A stretch of 64,000 nt of DNA, taken from Punctularia strigosozonata HHB-11173 SS5 (Eukaryota; Basidiomycota; Agaricomycetes; Corticiales; Punctulariaceae). The notes beneath the pieces are model-generated. The model was not told the origin of the DNA. It saw nothing but the letters and a program-made list of their open reading frames with translations, and made no database searches. Where the stretch lies: NCBI RefSeq assembly GCF_000264995.1, contig NW_006767434.1, forward strand, positions 1,457,725 to 1,521,724, in the 5' to 3' direction. A program made the translations under genes and the position numbers. Shown here one piece after another: positions 11,445 through 23,146 of the stretch; position 1 is the first letter of the stretch; every line of letters begins with the position of its first letter.

Positions 11445-11963
11445 CTACACATCCTTATGGGTCTCTGCGGGAGCAATCTCGCCGTTGAGGATCTTTTGTC
11501 CTTGCTCCTTCGTGCTCTTGTTGCCAACAGCCTATAGCCTCATCAGCGCGCGTCATGGCACGGCATGAAGCGCCGAACTCACAGTGCCTCGGATGTTCTT
11601 CGCGTGGCCTAAGGAGATGTAAGATCAACACTCAAGCGCATCAGAAAAAGCTCACCTATCACTTGATCTTTCCATGGGATCTTGCCCGCCTGAGGAGGCA
11701 GCTCAACAACATTTATATTCGGGTCATTGCGGTCGACCTCATCGGGTCGTACCGTCTTCACAGAGCCATCACCGGGTTGGGTGGAGGCTGCAACGGCTGG
11801 GTCATTACCCACTCGGCGTCCCAATGATATATAAATAGACTCACCCTGCTGCGGTGGAGTGCTCACGCGCGTTGGTTGAGCGGTTTGAGATGGGGCAGTA
11901 GCCTAAATACGTGCATGAGTTCACCGGAAGACCGATGATGGCGAAGCTGCTTACTTGCGACAT
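11445..11963 (-). CDS. Small CsbD-like protein
   Basis: Five exons: 11963..11955, 11902..11845, 11796..11656, 11608..11583, 11531..11445, total 106 aa. The first coding exon is only 9 nt (ATG TCG CAA). The protein has a Thr/Pro/Gln-rich start, then IPWKDQVIGHAKNIRGTAVG and STKEQGQKILNGE, a two-helix motif like CsbD-type domains of fungal stress proteins. It lies head-to-tail with the longer CsbD-like gene downstream at 10750, so the two may be an old duplication or a co-regulated pair. Introns run 48-52 bp, all with GT...AG. The short exons make the model look odd, but every junction preserves the frame and the product ends at a normal stop. Confidence 0.8.
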
Positions 11964-12217
11964 GGATTTAGCTCGGAGGTCTGGAGGTGAGGTGTGCAGC
12001 AAACGGAGAGGGTCTGCGCATATAACTGGCACCAAGCATGACGTCACCTTCGTTTACCGGGCAATGCCGAAAGTCTGTCACCCGCGCGAGCTCATCGAGT
12101 ATGGGAGAAACGATGCAAATATCTGAGAGTAATAAGTTACACAACCTCTACACCTACAGGTACAGCATTAATCGTCGTCGCCGCCGGAGAGTCCAAGCAT
12201 TAGTCACGAGGAAAATC

Positions 12218-14005
12218 TCAAATCGCGCGGGGCATCCCGGCAAGCTGCGGCAGCGCTTCGGCGTAGTCGTCCGGGTCGGACGGCACGCTCGACGTGTTGT
12301 CCGCCCAGACGCCCTGGCTGCCGTACCCTAGGCTCCCGAGCGCGAGACCGTCGCCCATACCGTCCCATATGTCCGTCGTGAGTCGGACGGGGATGACCAG
12401 CCTCAAGTCGCGGAACGGGCACTGTTTCGGGTCGGGCGGGGTCATGGTGAGGACAATGTAGTCCTGCGAATATCGTCAGACCAATTTTGTCGGCGCGAAA
12501 CAACCGGATCTCTCTTACCTTCACGAAGAGGCCGCCTGCTTTAAAGCCGCATACCTTCACATCCTCGTTGACGACGATTTGCCCGGCGTACGCGATGAAG
12601 TCGCGGCCGTCGCCGTTGAACTGGAGCTGACCTTCCCCGATGACGTCCGTGCGCCCTGTAGACAAGGGTCAAGCACAGCAAAGGCGGTTGAGGACGAACG
12701 AAGCTTACAAATGTCTGTTTTGGTTCCCAACACTAGCTCATTCCTAGGAATATGATCAGCCAAACATCGACTGGTAAGGAACTCTGATGCCTTACCGGAC
12801 ATCCACGGTCGATTGCCGCACCAGTCGCAAGCTAGTCGCTTGCTTGGTCGCGGATAGGAGTGTCGGAGTCGGCCCATATGACATGAAAGACGCCAACGAA
12901 TACGATGAAGACGAAAAGGTTACGTAGACGGGGATCGGGTCCGTCATGCAGAATATCCTCGACGAAGGTACATACACCTGAAATCAGATTAGCATTCATA
13001 GACCCCGAGCCGGATGGTCATTTGCTTACAGACGCGACTATATCCTGAGCACTCGCAGATTTGGCCTTGATGACTGAGCTGAAAGGCCGCCAATCGGGAG
13101 AATCCACAAAACCGTGGCTATCAGGGTACGTGTGCAATGGCGGCGGAAGCGGCATAGCGGGACGAGAACGCGGGTAGTACGTGATGGGTGTAGAAACGGT
13201 GCTGCAAAATCCTCGTCAGGATGATCCTGGAACGCATCTCGTAAAGCGCACTCACGTTACCGGACTGTTAAATATATAACTCTTCGCCTTCGTGGCAATC
13301 GCGGTAATGGAATATGCGATGGAGGCATGGAAGCCCGGCACACCCTCGAGTGTCACTGAATAAGTCGGCGGCAATGGCTATTTCAGCGTTAGAGCGATTT
13401 CCAATGCGTAGAGATACCGGGAAACCCCGCAAGACGACGCACGTATTGGTCCTTGCCGTCCGAGAAGGTCATGGGTAGCGTGAGCTCGAACGAGAGGCTG
13501 GTAGGGCAACGGTCGATCGGATTGCTGAAGAGGGTTTGCCGATCGAGCAATACGCAATTCGAAGATGTCCCTTGTTCGCCGAAGTCTTTCAATGTAAGCA
13601 CTCCTTCGATCTAACAAACTGTCATCGTATCTTTCCCTGTAGATGGTCGCCGCTTCAACTCACCTTGATTTCAACATCGACGATATTGTCTGGCTTGGCC
13701 AACTCAATCGACCCTGCAAACACCTGAGTCACTTCGAACGTTCCTTTGAGTCTCATGTAAACGAACTGACCCTCTATGACGGCCCCGCATCCGTACACCG
13801 GAGCTTCAGCACCGTTCTCCTGATCATGCAAGCGTAGAGTCACAGAACCGCTCTTAGACGGTTTCGAAAACTCCGTCGCCGGGCGCGCTCGGGGGATTGT
13901 CGCCTGCGCGATGCGCCGCTCGTCTTGCTGCGGCTCGGCCCGATACGACGGTGTGCGGGCAAAGGAGGGCGCGACGGAGTACTTAGGGAGGCTCGTGCTC
14001 GACAT
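12218..14005 (-). CDS. Alpha-arrestin-like protein (copy 1)
   Basis: Eight exons: 14005..13664, 13610..13443, 13377..13256, 13201..13030, 12977..12796, 12743..12709, 12655..12519, 12463..12218; the frame closes exactly (467 aa). Arrestin-like landmarks in order: VTLRLHDQENGAEAPVYGCG (N-terminal strand), VIEGQF, SFELTLPMTFSDG, SVTLEGVPGFHASIAYSI, TYYPRSRPAMP, the C-terminal strand block FIAYAGQIVVNEDVKVCGF and DYIVLTMTPPDPK. Alpha-arrestins are adaptors that bring HECT ubiquitin ligases to membrane transporters; no PPxY motif is obvious in the parts read. A second copy with the same domain order lies at 19502. Function is inferred from family. Confidence 0.85.
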
Positions 14006-14690
14006 GGAGGCCCTGACCAAGAGGCCGTTGGATTAGCAGCTCCATGCTATATTTCTCCTTCGCTCCGGTGCAAGATCTGTTCGCCCAATGCCATGCGGAC
14101 ACAGCGGAAAAGACATGGGGGAAAATTCTTCTAGAGGACCCCTGCCCACGCGTCTCTCCTCTTCCTTCGGCGGCAAATGCCCCGATTGAGCGGACTACGG
14201 CTGCACGAACGTCGAGAGCATAAGTGCTTATATTCAGCCAGTTGATATGAGTCAATTCTTACGCCACGTTACGGTTGCAGGTGGCTTCGAGACGCAGGTT
14301 GAGATCAATCAGAAGGCTGTATTGGGATGATGGTGAAGCTACCACACCAGCGCGGCTCAAGAGCTCCGGAGTCGGCTGCGCAGCCTCTCGCAGCCTCGCG
14401 CGCCACCGGGATGTTTGTAAGAGGTCCTCTAAGCCATTCAGATCTGCTCATGCCGGCGTCCATGGCCCCGATGCCGGTTGCTGTGCTTGTGGGCCATGCT
14501 GGGGCCACGGTCACCAGTCAGGAACAGGTCGTCTTCCTCGAGAGTCGTTATCGAATTAGACTATCGCCAGTAACAGGAGCGATAACGCCAATTAATCTTC
14601 AACCCATTGGAATCGAGGGGTAATTACATAGCACTGTACTACATATATGACTAAACGGCAGCATGTCGTGGAGATACATAACAGGGAAAA
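14006..14690. other. intergenic, nothing recognised
   Basis: Promoter side of arrestin copy 1 and 3' side of the velvet gene. Overlapping short ORFs on both strands (14275-14623) lack motifs. Confidence 0.4.
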
Positions 14691-14740
14691 GTCCAAGCCA
14701 TCGCAAAGTCCAAGCCATCGCAAAATCCAAGCCATCGCAA
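14691..14740. repeat. 17-bp minisatellite, three units
   Basis: Three nearly perfect 17-bp units (TCCAAGCCATCGCAAAG type) that start on the base right after the velvet stop codon (minus strand) and so lie at the head of its 3' UTR. Confidence 0.9.
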
Positions 14741-16122
14741 CTACTCGCTCCACTCCGTCGCATCAGCCTTGCGCTTGGTGCCGCCGGTACTCGATGATCC
14801 ACTCGCCTCAGCGTCGCCCTCTGTTACTGTTGATGTCGTCTTCTTCCCGCGGGAACGTCCGAATTCCCGTACGTTGGTCTTCACACCCCACTTGTTCACG
14901 AGCTGGGCAGCGGAAAGGGAACTCGATTCAGCCTCGCGGAACTCCGCAACGATTCTTGACACGAGGAGTGGAATCTTACCTTGGTCAGGTTGGTCGATGC
15001 GGCAAGCCCTGGGAAATCTGCACCGGACACGTTTTCGTCTCAACCGATGCTGTCATAGCATGTGAAATTAATGATCCGCTCGCCTTTCGTCGAATAAACC
15101 CGGAACGGTTGGCCGTAGCATTCCGCGATGATAGGCACAGGTTCGCCCGGTAGGTTCGAGTGAATATTGAAGGCGCGGTAGCGAAGAATGAAATATCCTT
15201 CGATAGTCGACGTGATGTCCTGCAGAAAACCTGTCAGTGACCTGTCATGTTCGTTTACGGTGACAACCATACTCCGAACGTGAAGAGTAATCGCTGTTTA
15301 TAAGAATGATGATGAGCGGTCCGATGCGAGGGAAGTAATATAGCAGACGAGCTGACCCCTTCGACTGGCGCCACATGCGTGAATGACTCTCCTACCAAAG
15401 CGCTGGTGCAACGCGTGCTCTCATGGATAGGATAACCCGCTACATACGCGACGATGTTTGGGTCATCGGTGTCTCGGCGCTGCATACGACGGCGAGGTGA
15501 GCGAGCAAATTCGAGCTGGTGAACGAACCACTGACCCGATGCCATACGCCGGGCGTGCCGTCCTGCGGCGCTCGGGCGGCCGCTTCGATATCCGGGCCTG
15601 ATACGGGAAATAGGTCTAAACTGCAAACCAGACCGGGGAAGAGCGACGGCAGGTCAACTCTACAAGCAGACAGGTATCAGGTATCTATGACTGGGCTTGA
15701 GCGGAGTGACATTAACCCATTGATGGGGGTTTCAACTTGCTGGGGTGTGCCGTTGTGGAAGACCTCATACAATCGGAGCTCTGGGACGACGTCAGGTTGT
15801 GACTATACGTCGATGGTATGGGCGCTTACCTACGATAGGCGGGGGACTGCAGGCGGCATGTCAGATAACGTCGACGAATATGGGGAAAGGCTGGCGATCA
15901 CTCAAGCGGCCTTCGATCCTGCTTCACAAACTGGAGGAAGGTTATTACGAGCTAGTCGACAACGAGCCGGGGGACTCAACGCAACCGACGGACCTTTCTC
16001 CCTCTGTCCGCGTGTTGAAGCTCCAACAGCTCGGCTCTGACGGTCTTGCCCGCCAGCGGGCCCGCATAGAAATGTATCGGGGAACCGATGGTCAACGGAG
16101 TCGGAGCTGTGGACGGATCCAT
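14741..16122 (-). CDS. Velvet-domain regulatory protein
   Basis: Velvet proteins are fungal transcription regulators linking development and secondary metabolism. Ten exons: 16122..15994, 15921..15902, 15846..15830, 15780..15717, 15659..15536, 15479..15357, 15293..15273, 15219..15084, 15017..14980, 14902..14741; lengths sum to 834 nt, 277 aa. The signature QDRRPLDPPPIVELRLYE is rebuilt across exons 2-4 (20, 17 and 64 nt). Further blocks: AYVAGYPIHESTRC, LLFTFGDITSTIEGYFILRY, VPIIAECYGQPFRVYSTKDF, PGLAASTNLTK and WGVKTNVREFGRSRGKK (basic, possible NLS). Intron 8 uses a GC donor (15083..15018). Which velvet subfamily (VosA, VelB, VelC) cannot be decided here. It is flanked by two arrestin-like genes on the same strand. 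Confidence 0.9.
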
Positions 16123-19100
16123 GTTCGTTCGGTTGTGGAGATAGTTTCGCGTGAGACCAGAGAGCAGATTCGAAATGGGAGGTGAGAGACAGCAGCGTCG
16201 CAGAGTAGCAGTGGTGTCGTGTGGTCGCGTTCAAGGAAGAATGATCCGGGAGTGCTACAGGAGCATTTGCATATTAATGTCGAGCGAGCTGAATTCGAGA
16301 TAATTCCAGTGGGGCAGAGGATGAGCCAGGGTCGTCCATGGACGTTGCGCGGGCCGGCTTACTGGGTTGGTTCGGAAGGGCGAAACGGATCCGCCGCCGA
16401 TTCACTTGAGCCTCGATGCCTGCGCGGAAATTACCGGATCTTGATGTATTGGGTTCAGCAACGCTGCTTCATGATGCAGATGGCTCAGATGGCCCACGAT
16501 GCTACGAATTGTGTATACAGAGGTACCGGGGGCAGGGGATGTTGTTGATCCCCTTCTTTGACATGTGCAAGACGTAAATCCAACCAGCGACGTCGGAGTT
16601 AATTTTGAGTGGACCTCCTGTGGCGATCGACGCGCTAGGATAGGGTTACCCCGCTGTTACTCCTTCGCGCTACCTACCCGTGTGCCTCTTGCATCACGCC
16701 GACGACTGTACCATAGCTGCAAGCCAATTGAGCTCTAATTTCCATTTTTTTCCGACTCCGGCCTTTCGAGGACGCTGTGAGAGGGGCTATCCTTGGCTGC
16801 GTGCCGCCGCCGCCTAGAACAATCCGACGGGACCCGCGGCTTCATAGACTGTCGCCGTTAGGCCGCCAACTTGCGGGGGCGGCGGAATCATGGGACTGGG
16901 ACTTTCCGATACAAGCCGCAACAGGGGCTCGCAGATTCGGACTCGATAACAATATTCCGGGCGCCGCACCCGTCGAGCGTGCGGGGAGCGGGCAGTAGCC
17001 GTGACGTCCAACAGGAACAGCAGTGAGAGGATGCCGAAGAGTTCCCATACGGTTGTTTTCGTCCGCATGGTGCCGCAGGATGACCTTGATCTCCCGTGTT
17101 GGCAGGCAAGCCGTTCGATTTACTGGAACAATGACACCGCGAGGTAAGCTTTCAAATTTGAACATACCGACCGTTGACCCACCTTCTTCGGAGCACCTCC
17201 GTTCAGAACTGAAGCCCAGAATAGATCTGGTCGCACACGGGGCACCCGTCTTGAGTCCGTCGCCAATATCTAGTTCTTCTCACCACCTCTCGCTCGGAGG
17301 AGGCGGAATCCTCGGACCCAAAAACCATAATGGACAAGGAGAATTTTCCTAACATCCGCAGTGCCGAACCAATGAGACGTCAGCTGTCATTATCATGTCC
17401 TCCAAAGATCTTGCAGCTTGCCTCGAGGACGGGAAAAGAGGCCGGCATTCCGGACGAGAACGTCTTGATTTGTGCACAAGGATGCGCGCCAGTGCCGCTA
17501 GAACGTTATCAAGGCCCGTTCACGCATCGTGGATGGGAACCTGGCCAACTTCTCGGACTTACCTTCTCAAGGGAGAACCACTGTCGGATTGGCACAACGC
17601 GATGTGGCTCGATCACGGCGCAATAGCGGACCAGTCCATCGCTCTGGGAGGTTTCCTATCAATAAATCGGGGTGACACACCCGAGTTGACACCTCTGCAG
17701 AGCGATGCCAGAGCGATATGGGGTACTAATCGAGAAAACACGCGGTGAGCGCCGCGTACGTGGGGACAGAACGGCGCACGGTATCGACCAGCATCAGGGT
17801 CTTTGACACGATCATCGTCGCACAGAACCCGCTCCGAATTCAAAACTTCTGGCCCAAACCGCAGGGGAACCAGGTCCAGCTGGATGCCTGGAAACGGGTT
17901 CTGTAATCGCCCAGGTTGTTTGGGCTCCCGTCTGAGTTCCTCTCATACGTCGTCGTGTCGCCTGTAGAAGACTCGGTAAGCTCGGTCGTAGACCTCTCAG
18001 GCAACCAGGGCACGGAACCAGGCTCGGCAAATAGCACGTTTGTGATTGGGAGAATCCGCCCTTCAGAAAAGGAAGATCATTATTGTCACAGAAAAAAAAC
18101 CGACAGTCAGGTGAGTGGCCCGGACGTTGGACATTGCTCGTTGACCTCCTAGACACACCATCGAGGACAGTGAGGCGGCGAACATGGCGTCGTAACATTT
18201 TGCACCCCCTCCCAGCGCATGACAGAGCAAATCGAACGACTCACGAACCGTTACTGTCCTATCACGAAACAAATGGGTGACGAGGTCGTTTCCTCCACGT
18301 GGCGTGGCCATCAGGCGATTGGCATGACCTCCCCACTCATGGCCGATCTTCCAAGCGAACGAAGGATATATCGGTATAGAGGCATACGAGATTTGATTTT
18401 GCCAGAGGCGAACGAACCGGTCGTGATTTTGAAGAACACGTAACAAGATATACACGTGTTACGTTGCCCGGCTGTTGAGCGGGTTCGCATTCGGCTCGCC
18501 AATTACCACAACGCAGTCTTCCCCGTGGTGGCGGAGCAAAAGATTTGTGCCCCCCCCCCTGTCGACGTTCTATATGTCCATTCCGGGACAAAGCTCAACA
18601 CGGCGCCACGGCAACACACGACGAAGTCGCTGAAAGCGCGCGCGACAGGCCATCGGGTATACTGCAATTTGCTGCGCATGAATTCTATGATATCGGATGA
18701 TCTGTAGCGCGATCTAACTCTATTCCTGTTCTTCCAGCCACTCAATCCTTCGGAACACAGTAGAAAGTGGAGTGGGACGTTGACTATGCACTGCATGTTT
18801 TGGCGGGGCTCCCCGCGGACATCTTTGCCTACTGCGGAGAACTTTCACCACCTGCAAATACACTCTACTGTTCCGAATATGCCTGACTGAAGACAAGCGT
18901 GGCCGTATGGGCCCAGAGTCGAGAGGCGTCGCGTGCAACCTCCGGTCTTTCCAGGCTTACCGTTGGGCATAGGAAGACCCATCTTTTCTTTCTGGGCTGT
19001 CATCGAGCATGAGAAGACCGGAGGCAGTACCGCAATAACGTTAGCATACGCTCACGTCTAGCAGCTGGCATTGTGATTCCCGCCGATCTTCGCCATGCTA

Positions 19101-19501
19101 ACACACATTCAGGGTCGGACGGAATATACCCTCAAGCGGACGAGTAGAATTAAAGACAACAAAACGAATGTACAGCAAAGTAGCAAGACGTCCATCTTAA
19201 CATACGACCGGAGTATTGGTAGGAGACAGAGTGGCGAGGTACAACGACGATGCACGCGGGAGGACAAGAAAACATTGGATCTTGGTATCTCCGATGTGGT
19301 GAAGGTTCATGCTGCATGGCTGGCGGTCGAGGAAGGCAAACCTTCCAATGTTCGCGAAGCTCCCATCGCGGACCACGGGAAGAAAGGGTTCCAGCGTCCC
19401 GTGGCCCAGGACGACGAACCCGGCAGGGGTTTAGACGGTTATCGAGACGCTGACGCGTCGCGCCAAAGTGCCGCCGATGACGACACGGGGAACGTGGTTC
19501 A
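16123..19501. other. 3.4 kb without an assigned gene
   Basis: Many mid-size ORFs on both strands but no motif I recognise. Minus-strand candidates include a signal-peptide-like start at 17068 (TVWELFGILSLLFLLDVT) and an ORF at 18037..17840 rich in Thr/Ser; they could not be joined into a gene. A C homopolymer occurs at about 18550-18560. Parts of a fast-evolving or decayed gene are possible. Confidence 0.35.
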
Positions 19502-21240
19502 CTACCACCATGCCTCACAAGGGTCGGTGACAAGTCGGATCGGAAACGCTTTCTGATGCTCGAGCAACGGCGATACGGCAGGGTCGGGAGGTGAGAGCCC
19601 GAGGACGATGAAATCCTTCACCACCAGCTTCCCCGCGTTGAACCCGGGTACGCGGACATCCGGGTCGCATTTCACCTGGCATCACCACGGTCAGCAGACT
19701 GAGAAACGGCAGCGAGGATCGAGTCCAGATCTCTCACCTCGCCCTCCCAATCTAGGCACCCGAGCTGGTTCACGTTCACCAAGGACTGCCGCGACGCGTA
19801 CGCCGTCAGGCTGGCCACGGAGCTCAGCGGCCTCAGGTTCCCTTCGCCGAGTATGCTCAGCCGCCATGTCTTCTGCCCACGGACTTCGACGGTTATCTGC
19901 CGATAGAGGAAGACGCGGAGGCTGAAGCGTGGGGAAACCGTCGATCCGTGCGAGAGCACGCGCGTGAGATACTCCGGGGGAAAGGAGGGGATGTCGCACG
20001 GAGGCACCGAGAATAGGAAGGCCTGGAGAGAGGATAGCGGGGCGGTGAGCTGGACGCTGTAGGATCCAGATCCTGTCAGCCTGAATTTCGAACGATCGAG
20101 ATTTGTGATTAGACTGACTGGAATGGAATCGTGTCGGTGACTGCGTAAACACGAGAAGAAGGGATGAAAAGCTAGATAGCAGACCAGTCAGACGATATAA
20201 ACAAAGGATCGCAGATGGATTATGCATTACATGACAATCGATAGGCTCGAAACCGCACCCTGCACGCGTCTGCATAGTCGTCATCCCTTGGAACCATTCC
20301 TCAGGACACTCCTTGAACGTTGACAGAAACGTTGCGCCGCTCGGTATCATGGGAATGCTCGAGCGTGTTCTAGGGTAATATCCCACACGAATGTATATAC
20401 TAGTCGATGTTCATCAGCGTCTTATTCCATGTGCAATCGCCTGACTTCGCTACGTACGCGTCGCTTTTCTTCCACAAAGACATATGACGTCTTCGTTTGG
20501 TGACGGTTATAACGAGCGAGTATGACGTCTTCGCATGCAGACCAGGCACACCGGGGAACGTCACTTCATACGACGGCGGCGACTGCCGCGTACGAGATCC
20601 ATCTTGGTACGTACGAGGGAAAGGTACGGCAAATTGTAGTCGATCAGGGTAGGTAGCGGTCTCTCCTTCGCTCCATACCGTAGACGTCTGGGAGAATAAA
20701 GGTTCTTGGATGGTGGCACCCTTCAATTTACCATCAGCATGCGTATATGCGCCCATCGCATATCATCGAACGTACCTCCGCAACAGCTAGCGATATGCGA
20801 GCCTCCAACTGAAAGAGACAACGTCAGCACGATTCTCGATCGTTGCAGAAGGGTCGTAATAGCCGTACCTGGACCGTAACCTCCACCACATTGCTATCCT
20901 TCACCAGCTGAACCTCGCCTCCGATGATCGAATTGAGGCCGTATGTCGGCACGGGGGCGTCGGGCTCTTGGTTGCGCAGTACCACCCGTATCTTCCCGTT
21001 TTCCTTCACGTAGACGCCCCGCCCGCTGGCTGCCTCGTGTTGCCCCGGCCTGGGGTTCAGCGCGAGCCGGTGTTCACCGCTCGCGGGGTCGACCGAGTAG
21101 TGCGGGGCCGTCGACCGAGAGACATAGGACGGCGGCGCGTCCGAAGCGGCAGCGGTACTGGCGGCAGCAGATCCGAGCGATCCAAAAGAGAATGTCGAGC
21201 GGAACGATTCAGAGCGGGCAAAAGACGGGCGCATTTGCAT
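19502..21240 (-). CDS. Alpha-arrestin-like protein (copy 2)
   Basis: Paralog of the 12218 gene. Readable exons: 21240..20869 (start MQMRPSFARS, ending VVEVTVQ), 20808..20776, 20720 to about 20500, then the YYPRTRSSIPMIPS block, LFIPSSRVYAVTDTIPF, the long block LTGSGSYSVQLTAPLSSLQA through RQITVEVRGQKTWR and CLDWEGE, and finally CDPDVRVPGFNAGKLVVKDF to IRLVTDPCEAWW with stop at 19504..19502. Order and spacing match copy 1, and RVPGFNAGKLVVKDFIVLGL is the expected last strand pair. The junction near 20490-20400 is uncertain because several donors fit. No internal break is needed. Start is the first of two close ATGs (21240, 21234). Confidence 0.82.
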
Positions 21241-21865
21241 CTATGGGCCCCTCGTTAAGCAGCGTTCTCGAGACGGCTCCGTTGTCTATGCCTTGTTGAT
21301 GGTGGTCCGCGCTCGCGGAGAGGCATGGACCACAGCTTGGAGCTGGTCAAGGGCAATGGGCAAGACCAAATCGTGAAAGCGATCTCAATTGACGACGGGC
21401 TGGGCACCATGGCCGTGTGCTCCATGTGGTACCGCGCTAACTTCGATCACGACGGCGCTGAACTCGAGTGGACGAGAGCGCATTGCGTGATCGCTTCTGC
21501 CATCCTTCTCCCGTTTTGGCTAGAATGCCGGCTTCTGAATATCCGAGTAGACTACAAACATATATACTGCGCATTACAAACATATGTACGTATATACTGC
21601 GCATGCCCTGCGGCCCTAGTGCAATGCACGGATAGAATTGTGTGCGAAATACAGAGACCCCATCGTAGTTTGAGCGCGATCAGATCAAGTACCATCACAT
21701 CGTTTACATAAGACAAACAATAAATCGGTATAAATGAAGAGCAAGAATAGTGGATGGTGGTACAGTAAATGTAGTCCAAGAAACAACGGTAGATCAACTG
21801 CGCCATCAGGTGCTGAAGGATGGACGCGAGAGCGGCAGGAGCAGGTTGAACGGCAGCCAACGGTC
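21241..21865. other. intergenic with a short direct repeat
   Basis: No gene recognised. About 21552-21607 holds two imperfect copies of ACAAACATAT...ATACTGCGCAT in direct order. Confidence 0.4.
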
Positions 21866-23146
21866 TCATCTCCTCTGAGCAGCAGGAGCAGGTCGACTAT
21901 CCTCCAACGTCGCGAGCGTCTCCTCCAACGCCCGCGCCCTCGCCGCATCCACCGCCTCGTTCCAGTCCTCGTCCACGCTCCTGTAACTCACCGGCCTGCT
22001 CGGCCGGTCGCTCAGCTGACTAACCCGCAACCCTCCTTCCACGACCCGGTTCCGCCCCTCCTCCGCGCGCAGCGTGCTCACATCGCTGTCCCGCCTGAAC
22101 ATCATCAGGTTGCTCCGGTGCGCCTCCGTCATCGACCCGGCGAGGAGCAGCGTGCTCCCGCGCGTCTTGCCGTACGCGGGCGGGGGCGGCCCCTGCCGCG
22201 CGATGATGCTGTCCTCCACGTCGCCCGTGCCGACCCCGCTTTCGACAAGCGCGGCGGCGTACGTCGGCAGCGGCGGGCGGTTCCAGGGCGCGAACGCGAG
22301 CGACGGGTTAGACGCCATCTCGCGATGCATGTGCCGGGGGAGGACCTCGCCAGGGTGTTTGTACATGTAGCGTTCGGCGCGGAGGCGGAAGACGGTGCGT
22401 TCCAGGAACAGGAACTGTGCGAGAGTCGCCACCTGCAGCAAATATGAGAACTAGGGCTCTTTGATCCGACACTCGCGACGCGCACGTACCCCGAATGCGA
22501 CGTGGATGAAGATCCCTGCAGTTGCGCTTCCACCGATAGGCAAGGTGTTGCCGCTATTGGAGGTGCTGCTGCTGTCGGAGGAAGACTGTTGATCTTTCTG
22601 CTGGCGTTTCGGCAATTCCTTCGCGAGTATGACCCAGGCCACGATAACTCCCGCAATCAGGAGCACTTGGAAGGTGAACCGGATGAGGGTGATCAAGCGC
22701 ATGCCGCCGAACTTGGGCGCCTTCCGGCGGGTGAAGAAGGAGATGATGGATCTTTTGGAGTGGGTGGACGTGTTATCCGCGACAGATGCAGCACCGTGAC
22801 CATCGGTGCTGGCGTTTTCTCCAGGGGGGTTCAAGGGGTTTGATGAGGAAGGATTGTTCGAGTCGTTCAAGGGTATGTTGGTCAGAGCGCCGGGGTCGTC
22901 CGACACAGGAGCAGCGTCGGCTGGAGGGGGCGCGTCTCGGTCTGCCGGATGTCGGGCGGGCAGGGCCACGACGGAATGGCCGTCTTCCGAGCGTTGAGCT
23001 TGACCATGGATATCCTCGCTGTAGCCTATCTCTCCCCGTTTGGACGGTAACGGACCCGCCTGCGGTCGTTCTTCCGCCACGCTCTCCCTATGACCGGTCG
23101 AGGAGGAGGATATTGAACTTGAAGCCCCAGCTGCAGTCGACACCAT
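21866..23146 (-). CDS. Two-TM membrane protein, function unknown
   Basis: Two exons, 23146..22490 and 22432..21866, joined in phase 0 (407 aa). A disordered Ser/Pro/Asn-rich N-terminus of about 145 residues is followed by a basic stretch (SFFTRRKAPKFGGMR) and a first membrane segment (FTFQVLLIAGVIVAWVILA), then a Gln/Ser-rich loop and a second hydrophobic segment (SATAGIFIHVAFGVATLAQF) spanning the intron. The C-terminal cytosolic-type tail contains FAPWNRPPLPTYAAAL and PPPPAYGKT, Pro-rich tyrosine motifs that resemble WW-domain ligands. Proteins of this layout are common in mushrooms but unnamed. The positive charge before TM1 suggests that the N-terminus is cytosolic. Confidence 0.8.

Noticed and set aside
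22074-22370. Plus-strand ORFs of 98-237 codons over 21734-22447
   Set aside because: Antisense to the second exon of the membrane-protein gene, which has clear TM segments and a phased intron.
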